Of a stretch of 33,833 nucleotides of DNA, positions 1 to 8,712 are shown in pieces; position 1 is the first letter of the stretch, and each line of letters opens with the position of its first letter. The notes below the pieces were generated by a model, which ran no database searches, was not told where the DNA came from, and was given only the letters and a program-made list of their open reading frames with translations. The position numbers and the translations under genes were made by a program. Origin of the DNA: CAYXWM01 sp964468805 (GTDB lineage: Bacteria; Bacillota; Clostridia; Lachnospirales; WRBF01); assembly GCA_964468805.1 (NCBI GenBank), contig CAYXWM010000028.1:1-33833 (forward strand). Reading direction: 5' to 3'.

Positions 1-80
1 TTAAGGCATTTTTCGTCAAAGGGTTCTATGTAGATGTCTTTTCCCAGGCGTTTTTTTATTTCCAGTCCCGATAATATCAT
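1..80 (-). CDS. dcd: dCTP deaminase, N-terminal fragment (cut by window edge)
   Basis: Only the first 26 codons are in the window; the gene runs off the left edge. The visible protein begins MILSGLEIKKRLGKDIYIEP and continues to FDEKCL, which matches the usual start of clostridial dCTP deaminase (MILSGKEIKK...IEPF). The family converts dCTP to dUTP for dTMP synthesis in the cytoplasm. The start at 80 is supported by an AAAGGTG ribosome binding site 6 nt upstream. The residue after the conserved IEPFDEK is normally followed by a QLNPNSYN block that lies outside the window, so the catalytic part cannot be checked. A strong leader hairpin sits 34 nt upstream of the start. Confidence 0.72.
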   Translation of the reverse strand, partial: MILSGLEIKKRLGKDIYIEPFDEKCL

Positions 81-114
81 TGGCTTCACCTTTTATTATT
101 AAAATTGAGAATTT

Positions 115-178
115 AAAACCTTGGGGAGAAAACCTTTTCTTAAACGGCAAAAAAGGTTTTCTCCCCAAACCCCTCTTT
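115..178 (-). repeat. Leader hairpin repeat, copy 1 (upstream of dcd)
   Basis: A perfect 18-bp inverted repeat (arms 121-138 and 151-168, 12-nt loop) flanked by AAAACC on one side and ACCCCTCTTT on the other. Read on the minus strand it ends CCCAAGGTTTT, 34 nt before the dcd start. Near-identical ends occur upstream of uvrA (3157-3205) and ytaF (17590-17638) in the same orientation. It could also act as a terminator-like structure behind uvrA (stop at 272), but no U-tract follows it. Confidence 0.75.
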
Positions 179-271
179 CCAAAAAACCGATAAATAAATC
201 TCCGATTGCTTTGAGGTTAACCGGTTACTTATTCAAATTCCTTGAAGTTAAGGAGTGCGTTTACTGTTTGC

Positions 272-3133
272 TCATGAACTTAATAGACAGACTCCGGGTT
301 GGGATTCTTCCAGTATTTTTTGCAGATACTGACCGGTGTATGATTTTGGGTTACGTGCTACCTCTTCCGGTGTACCGGATGCTACTATTTCGCCGCCTTT
401 GTTGCCGCCGTCGGGTCCCAGGTCTATGATGTAATCGGCTGTTTTAATGACGTCTAGGTTATGCTCGATTACTACGACGGAATTGCCGCCTTCTGTAAGG
501 CGTTGCAGTATGCCTATGAGTTTATGGACGTCTGCCATATGCAAACCGGTGGTAGGTTCGTCCATAACATAGAGGGTTTTGCCGGTGTTGCGGCGACTTA
601 ATTCCGTTGCAAGTTTCACACGTTGGGCTTCACCGCCGGAAAGAGTAGTCGAAGGCTGACCCAGCTTGATATAACACAGTCCCACGTCGCAGAGAGTTTG
701 CAGTTTGTCACGGATTTTGGGCAGATGTTCAAAGAATTCCAGGGCTTCTTCTATGGTCATGTCCAAAACGTCGGATATGGTTTTTCCTTTGAAATGTACC
801 TCCAAGGTTTCTCTATTGTAGCGTTTACCGTGGCATACTTCGCAGGGTACGTAAATATCCGGCAAAAAGTGCATTTCAATCTTTATGATACCGTCTCCGG
901 AACAGGCTTCGCAACGTCCGCCTTTGACGTTAAAGCTAAAACGTCCTTTTTGGTAACCCCGAACCTTTGCTTCTGTGGTTTGGGCAAACACGTCTCGAAT
1001 AAGGTCAAACAAACCGGTGTAGGTGGCAGGGTTGGAGCGTGGGGTTCGACCGATGGGGCTTTGGTCTATGTTGATGATTTTGTCCAGATGCTCTATGCCC
1101 TCTATAACTTCATGGTCGCCGGGCTTGGTTTTTGCACGGTTCAGATCTCTGGCAAGGCTCTTATACAATATTTCGTTTATAAGAGAACTTTTACCGGAGC
1201 CGGAAACCCCTGTTATACAGGTAAATACTGATAAGGGAATTTCTACGGTTACATCCTTTAGGTTGTTTTCCTTTGCTCCTCTGATTACAAGCTTGTTTGC
1301 ACCCACCGGGCGACGATTGGCAGGGATTTCTATGCATTCTCTTCCGCTAAGGTAGGCACCGGTTATGGAGTTTTCGCAATTCAGAATATCCATAGGCTTA
1401 CCGGTAAAGATTACCTCGCCGCCGTGACTACCGGCATGAGGCCCTATATCCACAAGGAAATCCGATTGAAGCATGGTATCGGTATCATGTTCTACGACTA
1501 TAAGGGAGTTTCCTATGTCTGTGAGATGACGCAGGGTTTTAATCAGCTTAGAGTTGTCCTTTTGATGCAAGCCTATGCTTGGCTCGTCCAAAATATACAC
1601 CACGCCCACCAAACCTGAACCGATTTGGGTTGCCAGCCTTATACGCTGGGCTTCACCGCCGGATAAGGTTCCGGCACTGCGTGCCAAAGTAAGATAATCC
1701 AGACCCACATCCACCAAGAACCCGGTTCTTGCCCGTATTTCTTTTAGAATTTGGTTGGCTATCATTTTTTGTGTTGGGTTAAGGGCGAGATTTTCGAAGA
1801 AGTCTCTTACCCCTCTGATGGTCATGTCGCAAACTTGAGCTATGTTTTTGTCTGCTACGGTAATAGCCAAAACTTCTTTTTTAAGTCGTTTTCCTCCGCA
1901 TTCCGGGCATTTTATATGGGTCATGTAGGATTCGTATTCCTGCTTCATATAATCGGAGTTTGTTTCGTGGTAACGACGTTGCAAGTTGTTTAGCAGACCT
2001 TCAAAGGCGTAGCTGTAGGTTTTCACCATGTCTCCGCTCATGTATTCTATGTTTAACTTTTTGGAACCGGTTCCGTTAAGAATAATATCTTGGATTTTTT
2101 CAGGCAATTTACAGAAAGGAACGTTTAATTCAAATTTATATTCCTTAGACAATGCCTTTAACAGTGAATGGCTGATACTGTTTTCCGAAGAAACGGAATT
2201 CCAACCCGGAACGGTTATTGCTCCTTCAAGCAGGGTAAGGTTGGGATTGGGAATAACCAAATCCTTGTCAAACTTCATCTGTATACCCAAACCGGAACAA
2301 CAGCTGCAAGCTCCTCTGGGATTGTTAAAGGAAAAAAGTCTTGGCTCTATTTCTTCAAGACTGAAACCGCATTCCGCACAGGAAAAGTTTTGGCTGAACA
2401 ATTGCTCTTGGTCGCCGTTAATGTCCACAACCAACAGACCGCCGGAAAGCCCCATTACGGCTTCTACGGATTCTGTGAGGCGTTTTTGTATTCCGTCCTT
2501 AATTATAAGACGGTCCACCACTATTTCTATGGTGTGTTTTTTGTTTTTATCCAGTTTGATTTCTTCAGCCAATTCAAAAACACTGCCGTCTATGCGGCAA
2601 CGTATATAACCGCTTTTTTTCGCTTCATCCAGCAGTTTTATATGCTCGCCTTTTCTGTCCCTTACTACCGGTGCAAGAAGCTGAACTCTGGAGTTTTCGG
2701 GTAGGGTCAGAATTTGGTCTACTATTTGGTCTACGGTTTGTTTCTTTATTTCCAAGCCGCATTTTGGGCAATGGGGTATGCCTACTCTTGCGTATAGAAG
2801 ACGTAAATAGTCGTAAATTTCAGTAACCGTTCCAACGGTGGAACGAGGATTATGACTGGTGGATTTTTGATCTATTGATATGGCGGGTGAAAGCCCTGCT
2901 ATGAAGTCCACGTCCGGTTTTTCCATCTGCCCCAGGAATTGTCTTGCGTATGCAGACAAGCTTTCAACGTAACGTCTTTGCCCTTCGGCGTAAATGGTGT
3001 CAAAAGCCAAAGAAGACTTTCCCGAACCACTCAGACCGGTAAAGACCACAAATTGATTACGGGGTATTTCCAAGTCTATATTTTTCAGGTTATTTTCCCT
3101 GGCACCTTTGATTATTATTTTATCTTGTGTCAT
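272..3133 (-). CDS. uvrA: Excinuclease ABC subunit A (UvrA)
   Basis: DNA damage sensor of nucleotide excision repair; with UvrB it scans DNA and loads the incision complex. The 953-aa protein has the full duplicated ABC ATPase layout: Walker A GLSGSGKSS at residues 33-41, zinc-binding CPKC near 120, a CAEC...CSCC cluster, CPECGGKR near 410, first signature LSGGEAQR near 491 with ILDEPSIGLH, second Walker A GVSGSGKSS near 643, a CEAC...CEVC zinc module, and second signature LSGGEAQR near 829 with MDEPTTGLH. Length is normal (about 940-960 aa). The start at 3133 (MTQDKIIIKG) was chosen over an in-frame ATG 25 codons upstream because AAAGGAG lies 8-9 nt before it and the extra codons fall in a repeat hairpin. 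No LexA-type operator was recognised upstream. Confidence 0.97.
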   Translation of the reverse strand: MTQDKIIIKGARENNLKNIDLEIPRNQFVVFTGLSGSGKSSLAFDTIYAEGQRRYVESLSAYARQFLGQMEKPDVDFIAGLSPAISIDQKSTSHNPRSTVGTVTEIYDYLRLLYARVGIPHCPKCGLEIKKQTVDQIVDQILTLPENSRVQLLAPVVRDRKGEHIKLLDEAKKSGYIRCRIDGSVFELAEEIKLDKNKKHTIEIVVDRLIIKDGIQKRLTESVEAVMGLSGGLLVVDINGDQEQLFSQNFSCAECGFSLEEIEPRLFSFNNPRGACSCCSGLGIQMKFDKDLVIPNPNLTLLEGAITVPGWNSVSSENSISHSLLKALSKEYKFELNVPFCKLPEKIQDIILNGTGSKKLNIEYMSGDMVKTYSYAFEGLLNNLQRRYHETNSDYMKQEYESYMTHIKCPECGGKRLKKEVLAITVADKNIAQVCDMTIRGVRDFFENLALNPTQKMIANQILKEIRARTGFLVDVGLDYLTLARSAGTLSGGEAQRIRLATQIGSGLVGVVYILDEPSIGLHQKDNSKLIKTLRHLTDIGNSLIVVEHDTDTMLQSDFLVDIGPHAGSHGGEVIFTGKPMDILNCENSITGAYLSGRECIEIPANRRPVGANKLVIRGAKENNLKDVTVEIPLSVFTCITGVSGSGKSSLINEILYKSLARDLNRAKTKPGDHEVIEGIEHLDKIINIDQSPIGRTPRSNPATYTGLFDLIRDVFAQTTEAKVRGYQKGRFSFNVKGGRCEACSGDGIIKIEMHFLPDIYVPCEVCHGKRYNRETLEVHFKGKTISDVLDMTIEEALEFFEHLPKIRDKLQTLCDVGLCYIKLGQPSTTLSGGEAQRVKLATELSRRNTGKTLYVMDEPTTGLHMADVHKLIGILQRLTEGGNSVVVIEHNLDVIKTADYIIDLGPDGGNKGGEIVASGTPEEVARNPKSYTGQYLQKILEESQPGVCLLSS

Positions 3134-3156
3134 TATTTGCTGCTCCTTTAAAAAAC

Positions 3157-3205
3157 AAAACCTTGGGTAAACAACTCCTGAGATATGTTTTCCCAAAACC
3201 TCTTT
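3157..3205 (-). repeat. Leader hairpin repeat, copy 2 (upstream of uvrA)
   Basis: Shares AAAACCTTGGG with copies at 115 and 17590, and an opposing GTTTTCCCAA arm at 3187-3196, followed by the AACCTCTTT tail seen in copy 1. The element begins 23 nt upstream of the uvrA start codon, directly before its ribosome binding site. A second small hairpin (CCTCTTT/AAAGAGG, 3199-3216) and an AACTCCT/AGGAGTT pair overlap it, so alternative folds of the uvrA leader are possible. Confidence 0.65.
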
Positions 3206-3270
3206 CAAAAAGAGGAGTTATCTTGTAGTTAAAACTGAATGTAGTTTAATGCTTAATGCAGTTTAAAAAT

Positions 3271-3296
3271 TGAGGAAACTCCGAGAAGTTTCCTCA
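3271..3296 (-). terminator. Rho-independent terminator of the GH13 amylase gene
   Basis: A perfect 10-bp stem (TGAGGAAACT/AGTTTCCTCA) with a 6-nt loop, followed on the minus strand by ATTTTTAAA. It lies about 120 nt past the amylase stop, beyond the 103-bp repeat copy at 3307-3409, so that repeat would be in the amylase 3' untranslated region. Confidence 0.7.
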
Positions 3297-3306
3297 AATA
3301 ATATCC

Positions 3307-3409
3307 AATTATAATGATTCCATTCTAAACAGGGACAAATATAATTGATTTTTCCAACGGTTCAAGGAAAAAACGATTATTTTAGTCCTTCATCTTATTT
3401 GGAATTAGT
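3307..3409. repeat. 103-bp palindromic dispersed repeat, copy A
   Basis: The segment is the same length as 26000-26102 and differs from it at about 9 of 103 positions by eye. It is an imperfect long palindrome: the centre pairs TTTTTCC with GGAAAAAA, and GGAC near 3336 pairs with GTCC near 3385. Four of the nine differences are in the central loop. It lies between the amylase stop codon (3415) and the amylase terminator. Read on the minus strand, its far edge carries TATAAT preceded 19 nt earlier by TTGTCC. No open reading frame is present. Confidence 0.85.
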
Positions 3410-3414
3410 TTAAA

Positions 3415-5511
3415 TTATACTTCCGCCAAAATTACAGAGCTTTTTGGTGGTACATTGATACTGAGCATACCGCCCGTACAGTTGTAGTTAACTTTTTCAA
3501 CGGAATATTGGTTGTTGTATGTGGAAATTAAGGATTGCATGGTTCCGTTGGGGTTGCACATTATTTTCCAAACGGGAATATTCAGTTTCTTTGAAACGGT
3601 GTTGTTGTTGATAATAACGGCAATTTTGTTTTCCTTATCAAATCGACCGTAGGATAAAACCCCGTAATCCAAGAACAAATACTCCAAAGAGCCTTTTTTA
3701 AGGGCACTGTAGGACTTGTGTACTGCAATTATGTCCTTATGAAAGTCCTGCAATAATTTATTTTCTCTGCCCCAAGGAAAGGTACGTCTGTTATCCGGGT
3801 CTGTCCAGCCGGTAAGACCGGCTTCGTCTCCGTAATATATGGTTGGTGCCCCGGGCCAAGTCATTTGAAAGGTTACGGCACAAAGCATAACGCCTAACTC
3901 CGTATTTTGGTCGGCGGCTTCCCATCCCATGGTATGCAGTCGCCCAACGGTTTTGTTTGTACGAGTAAGAAAACGGGAATGGTCGTGGTTTGACAGCTGA
4001 TTCATACTCACTTGCAGAGATTGAACGGGAAATCTGGCACCGAAATAACGCATTGCTCCTTCAAAAGCCATGGTGTTGCAATACATATCTCCTCGATATT
4101 CCTCGCTGTGTTTTTCCATGCCTGTCAGGAACCAAGTAATAGGTTCCATAAAGGCATCGTAATTCATGACCGTATCCCATTGGTCACCGGCTAACCAGTC
4201 CTTAGGGTCGCCGTAATGCTCCGCAAGGATAATAGCTTCGGGGTTTGCTCCTTTTACGGCCTTTCTGAAATCACGCCAGAATTTGTGGTTAAATTCCTTG
4301 GAATAGCCCAAGTCGGCGGCTACGTCCAAACGCCAGCCGTCGGCATTAAAAGGCGGCGATACCCATTTTCGACCTACCTCCATAATATACTCGTAAAGCT
4401 CCGGAGAGGCTTCGAAATTTAACTTGGGATGATTGGAATGACCCCACCAGCCGTCGTAACAGTCATTGTTTGGCCAGTTTTTGTCATACCAACGGAAATA
4501 ATTATGATAAGGGCTATTTTCCGAACGATATGCACCCGTGGGATAACCCTTTGAACCGTAAAAGTTTTCCCTGTCCAGCCATTTGTTAAAGGCACCGCAG
4601 TGGTTGAAAACTCCGTCCAGTATTACCTTTATACCCTTTTCGTGGCACAATTCTATAAGTTTGCAAAGCAATTTGTTACTTGCTTCAAGATTTGCCTTGT
4701 TTATGGTTCTTTGAATATATTTTGTAGCAAATTTATTGTGAAATTTTTCAAAATGCAGCGGTTCTCCGCCATCTTCGACGATTACTCCTATATGAGGGTC
4801 CACATAGTCGTAATCTTGGGTGTCGTATTTATGATTACTGGGAGATACAAACACCGGGTTAAGATATATAACTTCAACGCCCAAGTCAGCCAAGTATTCT
4901 ATTTTATTTATTATTCCCTGTAAGTCTCCGCCGTAAAAGGTGCAGAAGTCCTCTTTTGAAACCGGTCTAAACCAATCCTCCACCTGCTTTGCGGCACTGC
5001 TTAAATAGGCGTATTCGTTGTTTACCACGGTATTGGTTTTATCCCCATTACAGAAGCGATCCACGTATATTTGATACATTACCGCACCTTTAGCCCATTC
5101 CGGTACGGTAAAGCCCGGAATAAGCAAGAAGTTATAAGTCTCGTCAAGGTCTTCGAAGAGACCTTTTTTATTGTAGTAGTACGTATGTTCCTTTAACAGT
5201 TTAAAATAATAACGAGAGTTGCTCTCGATATTTTTAACGGTAACGGAGTAGAAATCAAAATCGTTACGGCTTAGTTCCTTTTCCATTTCTGTTTCACTGC
5301 CGTTTATGCAAATAAAGATTTTATCTAGGTTGTCTTTGCCACATCTAATTCTGATGACTGCGGAATCTTGTCCTACCTCAACAAAATTTTCCGTCTCGTC
5401 ACTGAAAACCGCCTCTGTGTTTAAAAAGCCCGAACTTTTAGAAACCATAGCGGCATATATACATAAACTTTCAGCATAACCGAATTTATCCGGTTGCAGT
5501 ATTCCGGGCAT
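3415..5511 (-). CDS. Glycoside hydrolase family 13 protein (cyclomaltodextrinase/neopullulanase-like)
   Basis: Predicted alpha-glucan hydrolase that cuts alpha-1,4 (and possibly alpha-1,6) linkages in maltodextrins. The 698-aa protein has an N-terminal beta-rich region like CBM34 (about 20-120), then a TIM barrel beginning WAKGAVMYQIYVDRF. The GH13 conserved regions are present: DGVFNHCG (I), GWRLDVAAD with the Asp nucleophile (II), AEHYGD with the Glu acid/base (III), SNHDHSRF (IV), and PKLN as the region V typical of neopullulanase-type enzymes. No signal peptide is visible, so it should act on imported dextrins in the cytoplasm. The start at 5511 has AAAGGATG upstream at good spacing; an internal Met22 lacks one. 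It stands alone, with its own promoter (5542-5569) and terminator (3271-3296). Exact substrate cannot be fixed from motifs. Confidence 0.93.
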   Translation of the reverse strand: MPGILQPDKFGYAESLCIYAAMVSKSSGFLNTEAVFSDETENFVEVGQDSAVIRIRCGKDNLDKIFICINGSETEMEKELSRNDFDFYSVTVKNIESNSRYYFKLLKEHTYYYNKKGLFEDLDETYNFLLIPGFTVPEWAKGAVMYQIYVDRFCNGDKTNTVVNNEYAYLSSAAKQVEDWFRPVSKEDFCTFYGGDLQGIINKIEYLADLGVEVIYLNPVFVSPSNHKYDTQDYDYVDPHIGVIVEDGGEPLHFEKFHNKFATKYIQRTINKANLEASNKLLCKLIELCHEKGIKVILDGVFNHCGAFNKWLDRENFYGSKGYPTGAYRSENSPYHNYFRWYDKNWPNNDCYDGWWGHSNHPKLNFEASPELYEYIMEVGRKWVSPPFNADGWRLDVAADLGYSKEFNHKFWRDFRKAVKGANPEAIILAEHYGDPKDWLAGDQWDTVMNYDAFMEPITWFLTGMEKHSEEYRGDMYCNTMAFEGAMRYFGARFPVQSLQVSMNQLSNHDHSRFLTRTNKTVGRLHTMGWEAADQNTELGVMLCAVTFQMTWPGAPTIYYGDEAGLTGWTDPDNRRTFPWGRENKLLQDFHKDIIAVHKSYSALKKGSLEYLFLDYGVLSYGRFDKENKIAVIINNNTVSKKLNIPVWKIMCNPNGTMQSLISTYNNQYSVEKVNYNCTGGMLSINVPPKSSVILAEV

Positions 5512-5541
5512 AAAATCATCCTTTTGAAAACGTCTTCATTA

Positions 5542-5569
5542 ATTCTAGCATAAATAAAATAAAAATCAA
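5542..5569 (-). promoter_or_regulatory. Sigma-A-type promoter for the amylase gene
   Basis: On the minus strand: -35 TTGATT, 16-nt spacer, extended -10 TGCTAGAAT. Transcription would start about 24 nt upstream of the start codon at 5511. Confidence 0.6.
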
Positions 5570-5955
5570 AGTATTTTATACCCATTATAATATATTAACA
5601 TAACATTTATTATGTATGCTTTTCCAAAACCGCCATATTAATAAAGTAATCCGGCTTTCCTGATTTAAAAAATACACCGAAATGAAGAAAAACCGATGAA
5701 TTTGCGATGTTTTTCCCTTTATTTAACAAGCTATCCGGCATAAAATGGAATATATTATAAAAGTATTAACTTATTGTTTAGAGAACACTACATAACTCTG
5801 ATTATATTTAAGATTATATTAAAATTTACATTACTTTCCTTAACCCGGGAATATAGCCAAAATTAATACAAATTATAACCGAGTTATATTTCTCACAATA
5901 ATTGTTAATATCTTTTTAAAAACGGATTATTATAATATTACAAAGGAGAAGTGTT
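5570..5955. other. AT-rich intergenic region between divergent genes
   Basis: It lies between the amylase promoter and the GerMN gene. I see TATAAT at 5931-5936 with TTGTTA 23 nt before it, too far apart for a normal sigma-A promoter, so the plus-strand gene may use a sporulation sigma factor. No gene, strong hairpin or repeat was recognised. Confidence 0.4.
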
Positions 5956-6402
5956 ATGGGTAAAAAAATGGCATTAATTGTTACATTGTTTATATTTTTA
6001 TTTCCACAAAAAGTCCGTGCATCCCGGGAAGCTAATTTGTATTATTATACCGTCAACCGGGGCGTAGATATTTTAGCGGAAGAAAAAATTGAATTTGACA
6101 AGGATATCACCGGTTCCCAACGGGCTTACGCTGTTTTCTCCAAATTGTTTACTTCTCCCTTTAACGCATATATTCCGGACAATACAAAGCTTATTTCGGC
6201 AAATATAAATGACCATGTGCTAATCCTGAATGTTTCCGAGGAGATTCTAAAATACGGCGGTTCATATAACGAGACAAGAATTAAAGAATTAATAATTAAA
6301 AATGCACTGGATTTGGAAGGCGTGGATTGTGTTACCCTGTTGGTAAACGGAGATTGTGTACCTTTACCGGAGGGATCCGAAATAGATGAATATAGGGAGT
6401 AG
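5956..6402 (+). CDS. Secreted GerMN-domain protein (sporulation/germination type)
   Basis: The 148-aa protein starts with a signal peptide (MGKKMALIVTLFIFLFPQKV, cleavage probably after VRA at 23). Residues about 45-130 match the GerMN fold: AYIPDNTKLISANINDHVL, then ILNVSEE, a conserved GG, and a final VDCVTLLVNGD strand. GerM of Bacillus has two such domains and helps assemble the forespore-mother cell channel; this protein has one, as in many small clostridial versions. AAAGGAG is 8 nt before the ATG. The gene is on its own, with pfkA 380 bp downstream. Role in this organism is inferred from the fold only. Confidence 0.75.
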   Translation: MGKKMALIVTLFIFLFPQKVRASREANLYYYTVNRGVDILAEEKIEFDKDITGSQRAYAVFSKLFTSPFNAYIPDNTKLISANINDHVLILNVSEEILKYGGSYNETRIKELIIKNALDLEGVDCVTLLVNGDCVPLPEGSEIDEYRE

Positions 6403-6783
6403 ACGGGTTACGCTTAATGTGCATTATATAGTAAATTGTTATGATTACCCCGTTAGAGTTATGCATTTATTACGAAGATTTGCGTGTGGGCATTACTGCA
6501 GTCTAATTAAAATATACGTAGAACCGGTTATTTTAGAACAAGCCTTGGCACTATGCCATAATAATGCATAATCCTAACCGATTTGCGTTTTACCGGTATT
6601 CCAATCTGTGTTTGCTTTTTTTTCTAATTATGATAAAATTGTCGTATATTGATTATACTTGCTTAAAATAGGGAAAGTATAATACTAATCCTTGAATTTG
6701 GGCTTTCCCAATCCAATTTCACCGACTTATCCCCACTATGCTTCACAACAGTCAAACACAAAAATAATATGGAGGTACCACAG
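6403..6783 (+). other. pfkA upstream region / leader
   Basis: About 380 bp with no convincing gene. A short frame at 6386-6571 overlaps the GerMN gene and has no ribosome binding site. A GGGAAAG (6671-6677) / CTTTCCC (6703-6709) inverted repeat and TATAAT (6678-6683) lie in the likely leader of pfkA, but no -35 box sits at the right distance. No known riboswitch was recognised. Confidence 0.4.
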
Positions 6784-7863
6784 ATGAAAATTGGAATACT
6801 TACCGGCGGCGGAGACGCGCCGGGTCTTAATGCGGTTATATATGCGCTTACAAGGACCTGTATCATGAAATACGGCTATGAATTAATAGGTTATACATTT
6901 GGCTATAGGGGCTTGTACAGAAATGAATTCGTACCTTTGACCTTGGAGTCCACTTCAGGGATTTTGCACCAAGGCGGTACTATTTTGTATGCCTCAAACA
7001 AGGACAATTTATTTAACTACGAAGTGGTTGAAAACGACGCCAGAGTAAGAAGAAACGTTAGCCACGTTGCCGTTGACAATATGAAAAAAGAAGGCGTTGA
7101 CGTTTTGGTTGTTTTGGGCGGCGACGGTACATTAACCTCTGCTCGTGACTTTTCAAGAATGGGCGTTAACGTTATCGGGGTACCCAAAACTATTGACAAC
7201 GACTTGGCTGTAACAGACGCTACTTTCGGCTTTGACTCGGCTGTTAATATAGTAACAGAAAACCTGGGCAGATTGCATACCACAGCGGCTTCTCACCAAC
7301 GTGTAATGGTAGTTGAAGTTATGGGTCGTTCAGCAGGTTGGATAGCCCTACATGCAGGTATAGCCGGTTCTGCGGACGTTATACTTATACCGGAAATACC
7401 CTATACCCTTGAAAAGGTAGTTAAGAAAATCAACGAAAGAGATGCCTTGGGTAAACATTTCTCCATTATCGTTGTTTGCGAAGGAGCTATGGAAAAAGGC
7501 GGTCAAGCCGTTGTTGGAAAAATAGTTGAGGACAGTCCCGACCCTGTACGTTTCGGAGGAATTGCGGCAAAAATAGCACATGAACTTGAACCCCTTATAG
7601 ACCACGAGGTTCGCCACGTTGCTCTGGGTCATATTCAAAGAGGCGGTGAAACATCTGCTTATGACCGTGTTCTTTCCACCAGATACGGATATGCCGCCGC
7701 TAACTTAATAGCAGAAGGTAAATTCGGAAACATGGTAGCCCTGAACCAAGGCAAGATGACCTATACCAGCCTTGAAAACGTAGGCGGAACATTTAAACCG
7801 GTAAATCCGGAGGGCGAACTTGTAACCCTTGCAAAGAGCATAGGTATATCCTTCGGTGACTGA
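6784..7863 (+). CDS. pfkA: 6-phosphofructokinase
   Basis: Phosphorylates fructose 6-phosphate to fructose 1,6-bisphosphate, the committing step of glycolysis. The 359-aa protein carries GGGDAPGLNAVI (8-19), LGGDGT (about 111-116), GVPKTIDNDL (about 132-141, with the catalytic Asp) and GFDSAV. The Gly in GGDGT favours ATP, while the Lys in PKTIDND is the residue seen in PPi-dependent and mixed-type enzymes; bacterial ATP enzymes of the E. coli type have Gly there. At about 360 aa it is longer than the 320-aa PfkA type. The start at 6784 (MKIGILTGGG) is supported by GGAGGT 8 nt upstream; a longer frame from 6769 would contain that site. A strong terminator follows at 7911-7956. Confidence 0.95.
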   Translation: MKIGILTGGGDAPGLNAVIYALTRTCIMKYGYELIGYTFGYRGLYRNEFVPLTLESTSGILHQGGTILYASNKDNLFNYEVVENDARVRRNVSHVAVDNMKKEGVDVLVVLGGDGTLTSARDFSRMGVNVIGVPKTIDNDLAVTDATFGFDSAVNIVTENLGRLHTTAASHQRVMVVEVMGRSAGWIALHAGIAGSADVILIPEIPYTLEKVVKKINERDALGKHFSIIVVCEGAMEKGGQAVVGKIVEDSPDPVRFGGIAAKIAHELEPLIDHEVRHVALGHIQRGGETSAYDRVLSTRYGYAAANLIAEGKFGNMVALNQGKMTYTSLENVGGTFKPVNPEGELVTLAKSIGISFGD

Positions 7864-7910
7864 TAGAGAAATATAAAAAATATGGGTTTTCTCACCATAA
7901 AATATTCAAT

Positions 7911-7956
7911 AAAAAATATCCCCAAGCAGACAAGGTCTGTGTTGGGGATATTTTTT
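7911..7956 (+). terminator. Rho-independent terminator of pfkA
   Basis: Long stem AAAAAATATCCCCA paired with TGGGGATATTTTTT, with an inner CAGAC/GTCTG pair, then a T run. It is nearly symmetric and could also stop transcripts coming from the rpsU side. Confidence 0.9.
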
Positions 7957-8209
7957 ATGCAAAATAAAAAGGCGTTTCATTAACACCTTCTTTTCACAAA
8001 TCAAATAGTAATAAAATGCAGTAAAACCACACTTTATTACTATATTAAGACAATATATCGATTAAAAATCCAACTGTCCGGCGGAAAAAGTTGCCGTTTG
8101 GGTTATCAAAACGCAAATTAATGCAAAGAGCCGGAGATTGTATAGAAATTAAAACCCTGTAAAAAGCCCGGAAATTTTAAATATACCAAGGCAAATAAGG
8201 GGTAAAAAA
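7957..8209. other. Intergenic region between convergent pfkA and rpsU
   Basis: No gene seen. An 11-bp perfect inverted repeat, ATAGTAATAAA (8005-8015) with TTTATTACTAT (8033-8043), could form part of an rpsU 3' structure, but it lacks a clear U-tract on the minus strand. Confidence 0.4.
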
Positions 8210-8386
8210 TCAAGTAAACTTACGTTTTCTTGCGGCTTCTGATTTCTTTTTGCGTTTAACACTGGGCTTGTCGTAATGTTCTCTTTTGCGAACCTCACCC
8301 ATAATACCGGCTTTTGCACAATTTCTTTTGAAACGGCGAAGTGCGCTATCTAAGGTCTCATTATCTTTAACTTTAACCTCTGACAT
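8210..8386 (-). CDS. rpsU: 30S ribosomal protein S21
   Basis: A 58-aa protein: MSEVKVKDNETLDSALRRFK, then KRNCAKAGIMGEVRKREHY, ending in a basic KRKKKSEAARKRK tail. This is the full S21 pattern at normal length. S21 binds the 30S platform near the anti-Shine-Dalgarno region of 16S rRNA and takes part in initiation. The start at 8386 has AGGGAGGG 6 nt upstream. A near-consensus promoter lies at 8713-8741, giving an unusually long leader of about 320 nt for so small a gene. Here it stands alone, not next to gatB/yqeY, dnaG or rpoD as often seen. Confidence 0.97.
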   Translation of the reverse strand: MSEVKVKDNETLDSALRRFKRNCAKAGIMGEVRKREHYDKPSVKRKKKSEAARKRKFT

Positions 8387-8712
8387 GAATTTCCCTCCCT
8401 CCGGTTGTCAAATTTGCCAATCAAGAGATGGTACTTTTTTAAAAATCACCTTAACCGAGGTTAGTGCAATTTTAAAGAAAAAAGTAACACAAGCAGCAGG
8501 TTTCATACCTGTTTTGAATCCTCTAATACCTTGGGGGTATTTTAAAATTCAAAACTCAAGGTTTACTACTTTTGCAAATTGCCCTACAGTGCGTTACAAA
8601 TGATTGAAACGGGTTCGGTAGCTGCGTCAGTAGAAAAATTGTTTGTTGGTGGTCTGAATTATTGCTGCAATTTGCTTGATTTGAATAATTCAAGCAAAAC
8701 TTTATAGCATGA
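8387..8712 (-). other. Long 5' leader of rpsU
   Basis: Transcribed from the promoter at 8713-8741. It contains hairpins: GCTTGAAT/ATTCAAGC (8676-8693), TACCCCCAAGGTA read on the minus strand near 8527-8541, and CAGGT/ACCTG near 8500-8515. No tRNA-binding T-box or metabolite riboswitch signature was recognised. The overlapping frames in this stretch have no ribosome binding sites and no family resemblance. Confidence 0.45.

Noticed and set aside
121..429. 102-aa plus-strand frame over the uvrA end and the leader hairpin
   Set aside because: It is the translated hairpin repeat joined to antisense uvrA; no ribosome binding site or conserved family.
6386..6571. 61-aa frame after the GerMN gene
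   Set aside because: Overlaps the GerMN gene, has no ribosome binding site of its own, and composition looks like translated intergenic DNA.
8286..8603. 105-aa plus-strand frame
   Set aside because: It is the antisense of rpsU plus its leader.
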